A stretch of DNA of 64,000 nt from Pseudomonas entomophila L48. GTDB lineage: Bacteria; Pseudomonadota; Gammaproteobacteria; Pseudomonadales; Pseudomonadaceae. Of the stretch, positions 10,022 to 21,578 are shown piece by piece. The translations under genes were made by a program, and so were the position numbers. The number at the start of each line of letters is the position of its first letter. The first letter of the stretch is position 1. The DNA lies in assembly GCF_000026105.1 (NCBI RefSeq), contig NC_008027.1, forward strand, positions 3,988,501-4,052,500. Reading direction: 5' to 3'. The notes under the pieces are model-generated. The model was not told the origin of the DNA, did no database searches, and worked only from the letters and a program-made list of their open reading frames with translations.

Positions 10022-10546
10022 TCATTGAAGATCCAGGAAAGCCCATTGAGGGCAAGCAGCCTCGTCGATCCGCACCCGGCAACCGGCCGGCACGCGATCG
10101 AACAGGTCAAGCAGGTCGGCATTGCGCAGGCGCACACAGCCATGGGACAGCGCAATGCCCATAGGTTCAGTGTCGGGTGTGCCATGCAGGTATATGTAGC
10201 GGCGGAACGTATCGACTTCACCGAGGCAGTTGATACCCGGCTCGCAGCCGCTGAGCCAGAGGATGCGACTGAGGATCCAGTCACGGCCCGGATACTGCGC
10301 ATGCAGGGCCGCCGACCAGACCTCACCAGTCCAGCGCCGGCCACACAGGACCGCGCCCTGCGGCAGGCCCGCGCCAATCTTCGCCCGCACCCGGTGCAGA
10401 CCACGCGGCGTACAACCAGAACCGTTCAGCTCGCCCGCGCCACTGCGCGCCGAGGAGATCGGCAGGCGCACCCGCAACGCGCCATGGGCAAAGCCATAGA
10501 GAAGCTGATCGGCGAGGGATATGTGCAGGAAATCGAGGTCGAGCAT
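10022..10546 (-). CDS. L,D-transpeptidase (YkuD) domain protein without signal peptide
   Basis: The 174-aa product is essentially a bare YkuD catalytic domain: conserved HG at 121-122 and the active-site motif SHGCVRL with catalytic C137. Such enzymes crosslink peptidoglycan stems or act on related tetrapeptides. The N-terminus has no hydrophobic signal sequence; two Asp residues occur in the first five positions. That is odd for a periplasmic enzyme and could mean a wrong start, a cytoplasmic role in muropeptide recycling, or another export route. It sits directly upstream of nagZ in the same operon. Confidence 0.85.
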   Translation of the reverse strand: MLDLDFLHISLADQLLYGFAHGALRVRLPISSARSGAGELNGSGCTPRGLHRVRAKIGAGLPQGAVLCGRRWTGEVWSAALHAQYPGRDWILSRILWLSGCEPGINCLGEVDTFRRYIYLHGTPDTEPMGIALSHGCVRLRNADLLDLFDRVPAGCRVRIDEAACPQWAFLDLQ

Positions 10547-10585
10547 GGGCGCTAGCTTAGCTGAAGCGCCCTGCCCCGCCCAGCC

Positions 10586-11284
10586 TCAGGCTTTGGCCGG
10601 CGCGCTGCTCTTGCTGCGCGGCCGCAGTTGCGCGGTGGCCATGGCTTCGTCGGTGACCCCCGTTTCGGCGCGCATGCCAGCGGCGAGGAACGGTACCATC
10701 AGGCGCATCACCTGTTCGATCGAGGTGTTGATGCCGAAATCGGTCTCGGCGATGGCACGCAGGGCCTTGATCCCGGACATGCTGAACGCCGCGGCACCCA
10801 GCATGAAATGCACGCGCCAGAAAAGCTCCAGCGGCGGGATACGCGGGGCGGCTTCGTTGACCAGCAGCATGTAGCGGCGGAACACCTTGCCGTACATATC
10901 TTCCAGGTAGCGTCGCAGGTGGCCCTGGCTCTGACTGAACGCCAGCCCCAGCAGGCGCATGAAGATGGACAGGTCGTTGTTGCTGCGCGGCTGGACGGCG
11001 AGCGCCTGCTCGACCAGCATTTCCAGCAGCTCTTCGAGCGAGGCCTTCTGCTGTGCCTGGCGGCGATCCAGCTCACGCTCGAGGCTGGCGCAGAAAGGAC
11101 CGAGAAAACGTGAGAAGACCGCCTGGATCAGGGCCTTCTTCGAGCCAAAGTGATAGTTCACCGCCGCCAGGTTGACCCCGGCCTTGCTGGTGATCAGCCG
11201 CAACGAGGTTTCCGCGAACCCGCGCTCCGCGAACAGCTGCTCCGCCGCATCGAGGATACGTTCGACGGTTTCCGACTGGGCCAT
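10586..11284 (-). CDS. psrA: TetR-family fatty-acid-responsive regulator PsrA
   Basis: PsrA represses beta-oxidation genes and its own gene, releases DNA on binding long-chain acyl ligands, and activates rpoS in pseudomonads. The 232-aa product starts at MAQSETVERILDAAEQLF, followed by a TetR helix-turn-helix (GVNLAAVNYHFGSKKALIQ) and a helical ligand domain. A longer start six codons upstream is possible, but ATG at 11284 fits the family. Two overlapping PsrA boxes lie 16-42 bp upstream, indicating autoregulation. It diverges from lexA. Confidence 0.94.
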   Translation of the reverse strand: MAQSETVERILDAAEQLFAERGFAETSLRLITSKAGVNLAAVNYHFGSKKALIQAVFSRFLGPFCASLERELDRRQAQQKASLEELLEMLVEQALAVQPRSNNDLSIFMRLLGLAFSQSQGHLRRYLEDMYGKVFRRYMLLVNEAAPRIPPLELFWRVHFMLGAAAFSMSGIKALRAIAETDFGINTSIEQVMRLMVPFLAAGMRAETGVTDEAMATAQLRPRSKSSAPAKA

Positions 11285-11299
11285 GACTACTCCACCTGA

Positions 11300-11326
11300 C
11301 AAACAGTTGTTTGAAACATACGTTTC
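11300..11326. promoter_or_regulatory. two overlapping PsrA operator boxes
   Basis: CAAAC-N4-GTTTG at 11300-11313 and GAAAC-N4-GTTTC at 11313-11326 share one base. Both match the known PsrA consensus (G/C)AAAC-N2-4-GTTT(G/C). They lie 16 bp upstream of the psrA start codon, which points to negative autoregulation. Confidence 0.85.
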
Positions 11327-11430
11327 AGGCCTGCCGATGTCAAGGCTCGGTGACCGGGCGGTCGCTCATTTAACCACAGCCACAAGGCATTGAATGATCG
11401 GGCTTTGCACCGGCCCTGCGTGCGTGGTGC

Positions 11431-11482
11431 TTGCAGCTTGCCAGCCACTGTATATAATCCCAGTCACTGTATAAAAAGACAG
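11431..11482 (+). promoter_or_regulatory. lexA promoter with two LexA (SOS) boxes
   Basis: SOS box 1, CTGTATATAATCCCAG, is at 11448-11463; SOS box 2, CTGTATAAAAAGACAG, is at 11467-11482. A perfect -10 hexamer TATAAT (11453-11458) lies inside box 1, with a -35-like TTGCAG at 11431-11436 (16-bp spacer). LexA bound here would block RNA polymerase, as in classical autoregulated lexA genes. Confidence 0.9.
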
Positions 11483-11493
11483 AGCCCTCGCCC

Positions 11494-12102
11494 ATGCTGA
11501 AACTGACGCCACGCCAAGCCGAGATTCTGGCTTTCATCAAACGCTGCCTCGAAGACAACGGCTTTCCCCCGACCCGCGCGGAGATCGCCCAGGAGCTGGG
11601 CTTCAAGTCGCCCAACGCCGCCGAGGAACACCTCAAGGCCCTGGCACGCAAGGGTGCCATCGAGATGACCCCTGGCGCCTCGCGCGGCATCCGCATTCCT
11701 GGCGTCGAGGCAAAGGTCGAGGACAACGGCCTCCCCATCATTGGCCGGGTCGCCGCCGGCGCACCGATCCTCGCCGAACAACACATCGAGGAATCCTGCA
11801 ACATCAACCCGGCCTTTTTCCATCCGCGCGCCGACTATCTTCTGCGCGTGCACGGCATGAGCATGAAGGACATCGGCATCTTCGACGGCGACCTGCTGGC
11901 CGTGCACACCACCCGCGAAGCCCGCAACGGCCAGGTGGTCGTGGCCCGAATCGGCGACGAAGTCACCGTCAAGCGCTTCAAGCGCGAAGGCAGCAAGGTC
12001 TGGCTGATTGCCGAAAACCCCGAATTCGCCCCCATCGAAGTCGACCTGAAGGAACAGGAGCTGGTGATCGAGGGCTTGAGCGTCGGCGTTCTGCGCCGCT
12101 GA
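11494..12102 (+). CDS. lexA: SOS repressor LexA
   Basis: LexA represses DNA-damage genes until RecA filaments stimulate its self-cleavage. The 202-aa protein has an N-terminal winged helix (residues 1-65), the cleavage site A88-G89, and the Ser/Lys dyad S123 (GMSM) and K160. The length and all catalytic residues are normal. It is controlled by the two SOS boxes just upstream. sulA follows after 13 bp with its own GGAGG site, so both are transcribed together. P. putida strains carry a second LexA elsewhere; the boxes here match the classical CTGT-N8-ACAG class. Confidence 0.98.
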   Translation: MLKLTPRQAEILAFIKRCLEDNGFPPTRAEIAQELGFKSPNAAEEHLKALARKGAIEMTPGASRGIRIPGVEAKVEDNGLPIIGRVAAGAPILAEQHIEESCNINPAFFHPRADYLLRVHGMSMKDIGIFDGDLLAVHTTREARNGQVVVARIGDEVTVKRFKREGSKVWLIAENPEFAPIEVDLKEQELVIEGLSVGVLRR

Positions 12103-12115
12103 ACCAGGAGGCGTC

Positions 12116-12592
12116 ATGCAGCCATCCATCCAAGCTCCCCTGCAAGCCCAATTGCCGCTGTTCGAGGCGTTTCTCGCCCAGCCGGCACTACCCGGCTTCA
12201 AGGCCAACGAACAGCCACGCAAAGGCAACCAGCCCGAGCTGTTCAGCGAACTGGCGCTGCGTGGCGCTCCCGGGCATTGCCAGAGCCTGCTGGCCCCGGT
12301 CCTGCGCGAACTCAGCGAAGAAGACGAAACTCGCTGGCTCACCCTTATCGCACCACCTGGCAACCTTACTCAAACCTGGCTGCGCGAGGCTGGCCTGAAC
12401 CGTGAGCGAATCTTGCTGTTGCAGCCAGGCGGCAACCAGACCGCCCTGCAACTCGCCTGCGAAGCACTGCGCCTGGGCCGTAGCCACACGGTTGTCAGCT
12501 GGCTTGGGGCGGTCAATAACAGCACGCGCCAACAGCTGCTGCGCGCCGCGGCGATCGGAAACGCACAAAGCCTGAACATCCGCCTCGGCTGA
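12116..12592 (+). CDS. sulA: SOS cell-division inhibitor SulA
   Basis: SulA binds FtsZ and stops septation during DNA damage. The 158-aa product shows the family core, including the LTLIAPPGNLTQTWLREAGL stretch, GGNQTALQLACEALRLGRSHTVVSWLG, and a short C-terminal tail. Placement 13 bp behind lexA makes it part of the SOS operon. The N-terminal 50 residues are poorly conserved, as usual. The stop codon lies inside the loop of a 14-bp terminator hairpin. Confidence 0.93.
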   Translation: MQPSIQAPLQAQLPLFEAFLAQPALPGFKANEQPRKGNQPELFSELALRGAPGHCQSLLAPVLRELSEEDETRWLTLIAPPGNLTQTWLREAGLNRERILLLQPGGNQTALQLACEALRLGRSHTVVSWLGAVNNSTRQQLLRAAAIGNAQSLNIRLG

Positions 12593-12604
12593 TGTTCAGG
12601 CTTT
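12567..12604. terminator. bidirectional terminator overlapping the sulA stop
   Basis: Perfect 14-bp arms at 12567-12580 and 12591-12604 flank a 10-nt loop that holds the last codons and stop of sulA. The AAAG/CTTT ends give a short U run in both directions, serving lexA-sulA and the opposing 77-aa gene. Confidence 0.75.
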
Positions 12605-12626
12605 GCCTGTCAAACGCTTGCCTGGG

Positions 12627-12860
12627 TCAATGAAGAACCCGCGGCCCCTCGTCACGCTCGAAGTCGCCCTCGACCAGCTTGCCGGCCATCTGTACACCCA
12701 CACTGAGCATGGCCTTGGCTACTTCCACATGCTGTCCTTGCAGAAATGCCTTGGCATCCTCGGAGAAATCCAGGGTCACCAGGGAACCTTCATCCTCGGC
12801 ACGGCGCAGCTCGATCCGGCCATCAGGCAACTCGACAATTTCTAGGAAGGACGTTGACAT
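12627..12860 (-). CDS. conserved hypothetical protein, 77 aa
   Basis: A small soluble protein beginning MSTSFLEIVELPDGRIELRR. It looks like an alpha/beta fold with the acidic stretch EDEGSLVTLDFSED followed by a helix (KAFLQGQHVEVAKAMLSVGV). ATG at 12860 is preferred over a start six codons upstream. A gene of this size sits at the same place in other Pseudomonas genomes as I recall (between sulA and a DUF6586-type gene). No function can be assigned; there are no Cys residues, no signal peptide and no membrane segment. Confidence 0.72.
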   Translation of the reverse strand: MSTSFLEIVELPDGRIELRRAEDEGSLVTLDFSEDAKAFLQGQHVEVAKAMLSVGVQMAGKLVEGDFERDEGPRVLH

Positions 12861-12911
12861 ATAGGGCCTGCTTTTCACGAAAGGCCGGCATTGTACCAGC
12901 CATGGATGCTG

Positions 12912-13433
12912 TCAGCACTCACTCAGCGCGTCGCGGAATCGTCTCACCAGGTCTTTCAGGTTCTGCCGCCAGGCTTCCAGCTCCTCGCGGGAAAGCACGA
13001 CGGGCTCGATTTCGTCGAGATTGACGGCCTGGATCAGCGGCTGGGTGACATCCGTCTTGGCCATTTTCTTCACGACCGGTGGTCGAAACAATTCGGCATA
13101 AGTCGCAAGCAGGCGCGCCAGCCAAGTTTCCGGTTGCCGTGCCAGCTCCAGCATCTCGGCCATTTCCGGAATCGCCACGCTGCGCAGCGTTTCGTCATTG
13201 AGCAGCAGCTCCGCTTGCGGAGCTGACGCCTGGGGCAGGCGGTAGAAGCCGGCGATTTCGTGGCACAACCCCAGCAAGGCGCCATACAGGTGGAACAACG
13301 TCGATTCACGCTCAGCCTGGACCAGGCCTTGAGCATTCATCGCCACACTGGCTTCAGCCTTGGCCATGGATTCCAACGCAAGGCCGGCGAAGAACAGCTT
13401 CTGATTGGTGCGGGTGTAGAGTTCCTGGGCCAT
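12912..13433 (-). CDS. DUF6586-type conserved protein, 173 aa
   Basis: The chosen ATG at 13433 gives MAQELYTRTNQKLFFAGLALE. The frame stays open upstream through REP DNA, which is not coding. The product is largely helical and soluble, with a long N-terminal helical bundle (residues 1-75) and a charged C-terminal helix rich in Arg/Glu (EELEAWRQNLKDLVRRFRDAL). The family assignment comes from recognition of this conserved Pseudomonas protein found next to topA. Its biochemical role is unknown. It ends about 50 bp from the 77-aa gene and probably shares its transcript. Confidence 0.72.
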   Translation of the reverse strand: MAQELYTRTNQKLFFAGLALESMAKAEASVAMNAQGLVQAERESTLFHLYGALLGLCHEIAGFYRLPQASAPQAELLLNDETLRSVAIPEMAEMLELARQPETWLARLLATYAELFRPPVVKKMAKTDVTQPLIQAVNLDEIEPVVLSREELEAWRQNLKDLVRRFRDALSEC

Positions 13434-13510
13434 TTTCGATGACCTCCCGTGGGCAGCAAGGCGATAACGCAGTGTCGGGGAAAGCCTGGCCTTCCCGCAA
13501 GCACAAACGG

Positions 13511-13618
13511 ATTGGGGCCGCTTTGCGCCCCATCGCCGGCAAGGCCGGCTCCTACAGGTAATGCACGATCCTTGTAGGAGCCGGCCTTGCTGGCGATGGG
13601 CCGCGAAGCGGCCCCAAT
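13511..13618. repeat. inverted pair of REP elements (BIME)
   Basis: Two long REP arms of about 47 nt (13511-13557 and 13572-13618) face each other and carry the GGAGCCGGC...GGCGATGGG core. This GCCGGC-type pair is extended by an extra GGGCCGC...GCGGCCC stem. It separates topA from the DUF6586 gene. Confidence 0.88.
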
Positions 13619-13632
13619 ACACGCGTGGTCGA

Positions 13633-16242
13633 TCAACGCTTGTCTTCGACCTTCCACGCCTTGCCATCGAAGAACGCCTTCCAGCCGGTCGGCTTGCCGT
13701 CGACTTCGGACTGCACGTACTGCTCCTTGGTCTTGCGGCTGTAGCGAATCACCGCTGGACGGCCATCAGGGTCCTTCTGCGGCGCGTCGCAGAGGAAGTG
13801 GTACTTCGGATCGATCTCGTGCTTGTGCGGCACAATCTCCAGCACCAATGGCGCACGGGTCTCGCGGTTCTTCGGGAACTGGCTGGCAGCCAGGAACAGA
13901 CCCGAGGCGCCATCACGCAGCACGTAGGTGTCGTCGACTTTCTCGCACTTGAGCTCCGGCATGTCCACCTTGTCCATCTTCGGTGGCGCCGCCTCGCCGC
14001 TCTTGAGCAACTTGCGAGTGTTCTTGCAGGTCGCGTTGGTGCAGCCGAAGAACTTGCCGAAACGGCCGGTCTTGAGCTGCATCTCGCTGCCGCATTTGTC
14101 GCACTCCAGGCTCGGCCCTTCATAGCCCTTGATGCGGTAGCTACCCTCTTCGATTTCGTAGCCCGCGCAATCCGGGTTGTTGCCACAGATATGCAGCTTG
14201 CGCTTCTCGTCGAGCAGGTAGGCGTCCATCGCCGTCGCGCAGATCGGGCAGCGGTGCTTGCCACGCAGTACCAGCGACTCGGACTCACCCTCGTCGTCGG
14301 CGGCGATCTCATCGCCCGGCACCAGGTTGACGGTCGCCTTGCAGCGCTCCTTCGGCGGCAGGCTGTAGCCCGAGCAACCGAGGAACACGCCCGTGGACGC
14401 GGTGCGGATCATCATTGGCCGCCCGCACTCCTTGCACGCGATGTTGGTCAGGGTCGGCTGGTTGGCACGCATGCCGTTTTCAGCGGACTCGGCCGTCAGC
14501 AGCTTCTTGCTGAAGTCGCCGTAGAATTCGTCGAGGACGTTCTTCCAGTCACGCTCGCCCTGGGCCACGTCGTCGAGGTTTTCTTCCATGCCGGCGGTGA
14601 AACCGTAGTCCATCAGGTTGGCGAAGCTTTCGGACAGACGCTCGGTAACGATGTCGCCCATCTTCTCGGAGTAGAAACGGCGATTGTGCAGCGTGACGTA
14701 GCCACGGTCCTGGATGGTGGAAATGATCGCCGCGTAGGTCGACGGGCGGCCGATGCCGCGCTTTTCCATTTCCTTGACCAGGCTGGCCTCGGTGAAGCGT
14801 GCTGGCGGCTTGGTGAAGTGCTGGCTGGGGTCGAGCTGGATCAGCTTGAGCGCTTCGCCCTGGGCCATTTCCGGCAGCACATCATCTTCGCCCGGTTTGC
14901 TTTGCTGTGGCAGCACACGGGTGTAACCGTCGAACTTCAGAATGCGGCCCTTGGCACGCAGCTCGAAATCGCCGGCCGCCACGGTGACGCTGGTGGACAG
15001 GTACTGCGCTGGCGGCATCTGGCAGGCCAGGAACTGGCGCCAGATCAGCTCGTACAGGCGCTCGGCATCACGTTCCATGCCGCTGAGCTTGGTTGGGTGG
15101 GTGTTGACGTCGGAAGGACGAATCGCCTCGTGCGCCTCCTGGGCGCCCTCCTTGCTGCCGTACACCACGGGCGCGTCCGGCAGGTACTGCTTGCCGAACT
15201 CGTTCTCGATATAGCTGCGCGCCATCTCCACCGCGTCGGTCGACAGGTTGGTCGAGTCGGTACGCATGTAGGTGATGTAGCCCGCCTCATAGAGACGCTG
15301 GGCCATCATCATGGTCTTCTTCACACCGAAGCCCAAGCGGTTGCTCGCGGCCTGCTGCAGCGTCGAGGTGATGAACGGCGCCGACGGCTTGCTGCTGGTC
15401 GGACGGTCTTCGCGCTTGACCACGCTGTAGCTAGACGCCTTGAGCTTCTCCAGCGCCGCCATGGCCTGGGCTTCATTGAGCGGCTTGAAGGCTTCACCCT
15501 TCTCGCGCGCCACTTCGAAACGCACCTTGGCATTCTTGGCGGTGCCCAGGTCGGCGTGCACTTCCCAGTATTCTTCCGGGTTGAACGCGCGGATCTCACG
15601 CTCACGCTCGACCACCAGCTTCACCGCCACCGACTGCACGCGGCCTGCGGACAGGCCACGGGCGATCTTGGCCCACAGCAGCGGTGAAACCATGTAGCCG
15701 ACCACGCGGTCGAGGAAACGACGCGCCTGCTGGGCATTGACCCGGTCGATATCGAGGTCACCCGGCTGGGAGAAGGCCTCCTGGATGGCCTTCTTGGTGA
15801 TTTCGTTGAACACCACGCGCTTGTAGCGGCTGTCGTCACCACCGATGGCTTCGCGCAGGTGCCAGGCAATGGCTTCCCCTTCGCGATCCAAGTCGGTTGC
15901 GAGATAGATGGTGTCGGCATCCTTGGCTAGGCGGCGCAACTCGTCGATCACCTTCTCCTTGCCGGGAAGGATTTCGTACTTGGCTTTCCAGCCAGCCTCC
16001 GGGTCGACGCCCATGCGCGCCACCAGCTGACGACGGGCCTTCTCCTTGGGCGACAGGGCCGGCGCCTCACCCGCGGTCTTACCGCGCTTGGCCGCCGGTT
16101 CCTTGCTCGCGCTGGCAGAACCGCTGGTGGGGAGGTCGCGGATATGGCCGATACTCGACTTCACCACGTACTGGTTGCCCAGGTACTTGTTGATGGTCTT
16201 GGCCTTGGCCGGGGATTCCACAATGACCAGCGATTTGCCCAT
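13633..16242 (-). CDS. topA: DNA topoisomerase I (type IA)
   Basis: TopA relaxes negative supercoils by cutting one strand through a 5'-phosphotyrosine. The 869-aa protein has the N-terminal Toprim domain with [12 protein letters not shown], the active-site tyrosine Y325 in YITYMRTDS, and C-terminal Cys4 zinc-ribbon modules (CKECGRP, CPICATA, CDKCGSE). An Ala/Lys-rich insert follows residue 40, which is common in Pseudomonas TopA. An AT-rich TATATATAG tract about 60 bp upstream may form the -10 region. It is flanked downstream by a large REP pair. Confidence 0.97.
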   Translation of the reverse strand: MGKSLVIVESPAKAKTINKYLGNQYVVKSSIGHIRDLPTSGSASASKEPAAKRGKTAGEAPALSPKEKARRQLVARMGVDPEAGWKAKYEILPGKEKVIDELRRLAKDADTIYLATDLDREGEAIAWHLREAIGGDDSRYKRVVFNEITKKAIQEAFSQPGDLDIDRVNAQQARRFLDRVVGYMVSPLLWAKIARGLSAGRVQSVAVKLVVEREREIRAFNPEEYWEVHADLGTAKNAKVRFEVAREKGEAFKPLNEAQAMAALEKLKASSYSVVKREDRPTSSKPSAPFITSTLQQAASNRLGFGVKKTMMMAQRLYEAGYITYMRTDSTNLSTDAVEMARSYIENEFGKQYLPDAPVVYGSKEGAQEAHEAIRPSDVNTHPTKLSGMERDAERLYELIWRQFLACQMPPAQYLSTSVTVAAGDFELRAKGRILKFDGYTRVLPQQSKPGEDDVLPEMAQGEALKLIQLDPSQHFTKPPARFTEASLVKEMEKRGIGRPSTYAAIISTIQDRGYVTLHNRRFYSEKMGDIVTERLSESFANLMDYGFTAGMEENLDDVAQGERDWKNVLDEFYGDFSKKLLTAESAENGMRANQPTLTNIACKECGRPMMIRTASTGVFLGCSGYSLPPKERCKATVNLVPGDEIAADDEGESESLVLRGKHRCPICATAMDAYLLDEKRKLHICGNNPDCAGYEIEEGSYRIKGYEGPSLECDKCGSEMQLKTGRFGKFFGCTNATCKNTRKLLKSGEAAPPKMDKVDMPELKCEKVDDTYVLRDGASGLFLAASQFPKNRETRAPLVLEIVPHKHEIDPKYHFLCDAPQKDPDGRPAVIRYSRKTKEQYVQSEVDGKPTGWKAFFDGKAWKVEDKR

Positions 16243-16342
16243 GGATCGGAGTATTCCTGAATCTGAAGATGAAAAACGCGTCAGGTGCCAGACGCGGCAC
16301 CGCTATATATAGTGGCAAAAGAGTGAGGTCAAGCGCGGAAGC

Positions 16343-16594
16343 TTACTCGCCTGCCTGCGCCAACAGCCCGGACAACCCTTCTTCGGCCTTGACCAAAGCA
16401 AAGCGTGGCACCTGCTCGCCGTCAACCTCGACCGACTCGAGGAACATCGAAAGGGGGCGAACCCAGAGCCCGAACTCACCGTACAGGGCCTGGTAGAACA
16501 CCACCCACTCTTCGGTTTCGGAGTGGCGCGCGGCGCCGAACACACGATACTCGGGCCCTTTGTAGTGCCGGTACACACCGGGTTGTATCTGCAT
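16343..16594 (-). CDS. DUF1653 domain protein, 83 aa
   Basis: A small soluble protein beginning MQIQPGVYRHYKGPEYRVFG, the hallmark of the DUF1653 family, an SH3-like beta-barrel with YKG-x-Y and WVRPLSMF motifs. ATG at 16594 is chosen because the upstream extension (Cys/Phe-rich) overlaps the fadBA terminator. No function has been established for the family. It lies between topA and fadBA on the same strand but is separated from fadBA by a strong terminator. Confidence 0.83.
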   Translation of the reverse strand: MQIQPGVYRHYKGPEYRVFGAARHSETEEWVVFYQALYGEFGLWVRPLSMFLESVEVDGEQVPRFALVKAEEGLSGLLAQAGE

Positions 16595-16622
16595 GTCACT
16601 CAGCCTCTTGAACAAATCCTGT

Positions 16623-16653
16623 AAAAAACAAAAACCGGGGCACATGGCCCCGG
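16623..16653 (-). terminator. intrinsic terminator of fadBA
   Basis: On the minus strand a 7-bp CCGGGGC/GCCCCGG stem (16635-16653) with a 5-nt loop is followed by T5-G-T6. It starts 20 bp after the fadA stop. Confidence 0.88.
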
Positions 16654-16672
16654 CTGCTGACTTGCAACGCGA

Positions 16673-17863
<1,191 letters not shown>

Positions 17864-17879
17864 CTAGCTCGTTGGGCGC

Positions 17880-20027
<2,148 letters not shown>

Positions 20028-20442
20028 CAACTGATCTCCACGATATGGAAGCTGAACTGTACACGCCGATCGCTGGCGCAAGGGCCGGTCTGCCGGTCCC
20101 TTGCCACAGGCACACCCGTCGGCGCGCTAATCGGGATTCTGTAAGAGCCGTCTGACATACAAACGCTCAATTCATACGCCCGTTTGATTCGGGTGTGCAC
20201 ACATTCTCCGAAAAGAACGGCGTTGTCAAATGCTCACGCACACGGTGAAAACGCGACTTTGCAGTCACTCTCTACTGGCTGCGGGCGAAACATGATGACA
20301 GTGATTGCCGACCATTCATGTCAGCGATAGCCGACCCGTAAACGAGGAACGTCGCATTTTCCCAAACACACCCAGCAACGGCAGCTACACTGGCTCCTCA
20401 CTACAAAGTTCCGGCCTGCCTGGCCTTTTCTGCCCTGCAGAA
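20028..20442. other. fadBA upstream region
   Basis: This 415-bp stretch has no convincing gene. The short open frames in it lack ribosome binding sites and family character. It holds the PsrA-like box at 20173-20186 and presumably the fadBA promoter. The half next to 20442 shows nothing I can name. Confidence 0.6.
20173..20186 (-). promoter_or_regulatory. PsrA-like operator upstream of fadBA
   Basis: The sequence CATAC-GCCC-GTTTG differs from the CAAAC-N4-GTTTG palindrome at one base, and the flanks extend the symmetry (TCATACG/CGTTTGA). It lies 146 bp upstream of fadB. PsrA repression of fadBA is established in P. aeruginosa. Confidence 0.6.
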
Positions 20443-20494
20443 ACGACAACGGGGCGCACGCGAGCAGTGATGCTCGCGTGCGCCCCGTTGTCGT
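20443..20494. terminator. perfect 24-bp hairpin after the 145-aa membrane protein gene
   Basis: Arms 20443-20466 and 20471-20494 are perfectly complementary over 24 bp around a GTGA loop. It starts 9 bp after the stop of the minus-strand gene. No U-tract follows on either strand, so factor-independent termination is uncertain. It could also protect a 3' end or be a processed RNA structure. Confidence 0.6.
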
Positions 20495-20503
20495 AATGGT
20501 CGT

Positions 20504-20941
20504 TCAGGCCAGGGTGTCGAGGGCCTGGGCAATATCCTGCAAAACAGATTTTTCGCCCCGCTCGCTCCAGTACAGCGCGATCATGCGGCTGTCGGCCTCG
20601 AGCTTGTAGACGGTCTCCGGCAAGCGGGCCAGGACGTCGAGGTGGCGCGGGTCGGCGCAGGGTTCACGCCACTGGTTCCACCAGACACCAGGGGTGACCT
20701 GCCAGTAGCACCAGCTATCCTCATGCCCCTTGCGCCGCGCCCGGTGGTACTGCGGGCACGGGCTGGGGGGTTCCTGTTCCAGCCAGTGCGGCCACTGCTG
20801 CGGCGCCAACTGCATGGCCAGCCCCATGCGGCGCCCCTCCAGGCGCAAGTTCATCTGCTCACTCTGCTTGCGCGAAGGGCGCAGCCAGGCGAGCGGGCTG
20901 AGCACCACCGCAAGGATTGACACCACCAGCCATACCGTCAT
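20504..20941 (-). CDS. small inner-membrane anchored hypothetical protein, 145 aa
   Basis: The start MTVWLVVSILAVVLSPLAWL gives one N-terminal transmembrane helix (residues 2-20), followed by a cytoplasmic domain rich in Trp (PQQWPHWLEQE, CYWQVTPGVWWNQW) and a predicted helical C-terminus. The preferred start is ATG at 20941; a start nine codons upstream is possible. No known domain is recognised. It looks like a Pseudomonas-restricted conserved protein and is transcribed alone, ending just before the 24-bp hairpin. Confidence 0.7.
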   Translation of the reverse strand: MTVWLVVSILAVVLSPLAWLRPSRKQSEQMNLRLEGRRMGLAMQLAPQQWPHWLEQEPPSPCPQYHRARRKGHEDSWCYWQVTPGVWWNQWREPCADPRHLDVLARLPETVYKLEADSRMIALYWSERGEKSVLQDIAQALDTLA

Positions 20942-21051
20942 ATCTGTAGACCTTATAAAGCGTTGCAAATGAGCGGGTTAGTCAGGATTCACGGAAGACC
21001 CGCACGAAAGCGACCATACTTCTTCTATCGCGATTGTCAGGAGTCATGCTC

Positions 21052-21492
21052 ATGTCCTACGAACACCTTCTGGTCGCCGTCGACCTGACCGAAGAATGCG
21101 ACCCGGTGATCAAGCGCGCCAAGGCCATTGCCCTGGCCAGCGGCGCCAAGGTCTCGCTGGTGCACATCGTCGAACCCATGGCCATGGCCTTTGGTGGCGA
21201 CGTTCCTATGGACCTCTCGCAACTGCAACAGCAGCAGTTCGACCAGGCCAAGGAGCGCATGGACCGCCTGTTCAACAAGTACCCGGATATCAACCGTGGC
21301 GATTCGCACCTGGTCTACGGCCAGCCGCGCCAGGAAATCCATCAACTGGCCAAGGATCAGAACTGCGACCTGATCGTGGTCGGCAGCCATGGCCGCCATG
21401 GCCTGGCGCTGTTGCTGGGCTCGACCGCCAATGACGTGCTGCATGGCGCGCCCTGCGATGTATTGGCGGTACGCCTGCTGAAGAAAGAATAA
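21052..21492 (+). CDS. universal stress protein, UspA-like
   Basis: The 146-aa protein is one Usp domain: N-terminal YEHLLVAVDLTEECDPVI and a C-terminal nucleotide loop VVGSHGRHGLALLLGSTANDVL, close to the ATP-binding Usp pattern. Three in-frame starts exist (TTG 21034, ATG 21046, ATG 21052). The AGGAG at 21039-21043 is correctly spaced only for 21052. Usp proteins accumulate in stationary phase or stress and act through poorly known partners. It is a single-gene unit followed by a REP pair. Confidence 0.93.
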   Translation: MSYEHLLVAVDLTEECDPVIKRAKAIALASGAKVSLVHIVEPMAMAFGGDVPMDLSQLQQQQFDQAKERMDRLFNKYPDINRGDSHLVYGQPRQEIHQLAKDQNCDLIVVGSHGRHGLALLLGSTANDVLHGAPCDVLAVRLLKKE

Positions 21493-21505
21493 GCATCGCC
21501 GACCT

Positions 21506-21562
21506 GCTCGCCGGCAAGCCGACTCCTATACAAACCCCGTAGGAGCCGGCTTGCCGGCGAAC
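21506..21562. repeat. inverted REP pair, GCCGGC type
   Basis: Arms near 21507-21529 and 21540-21560 form CGCCGGCAAGCC...GGCTTGCCGGCG with GTAGGAGC ends and a short spacer. It lies between the convergent usp and uup genes. Confidence 0.85.
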
Positions 21563-21578
21563 TGGCCGATAACAAGGC

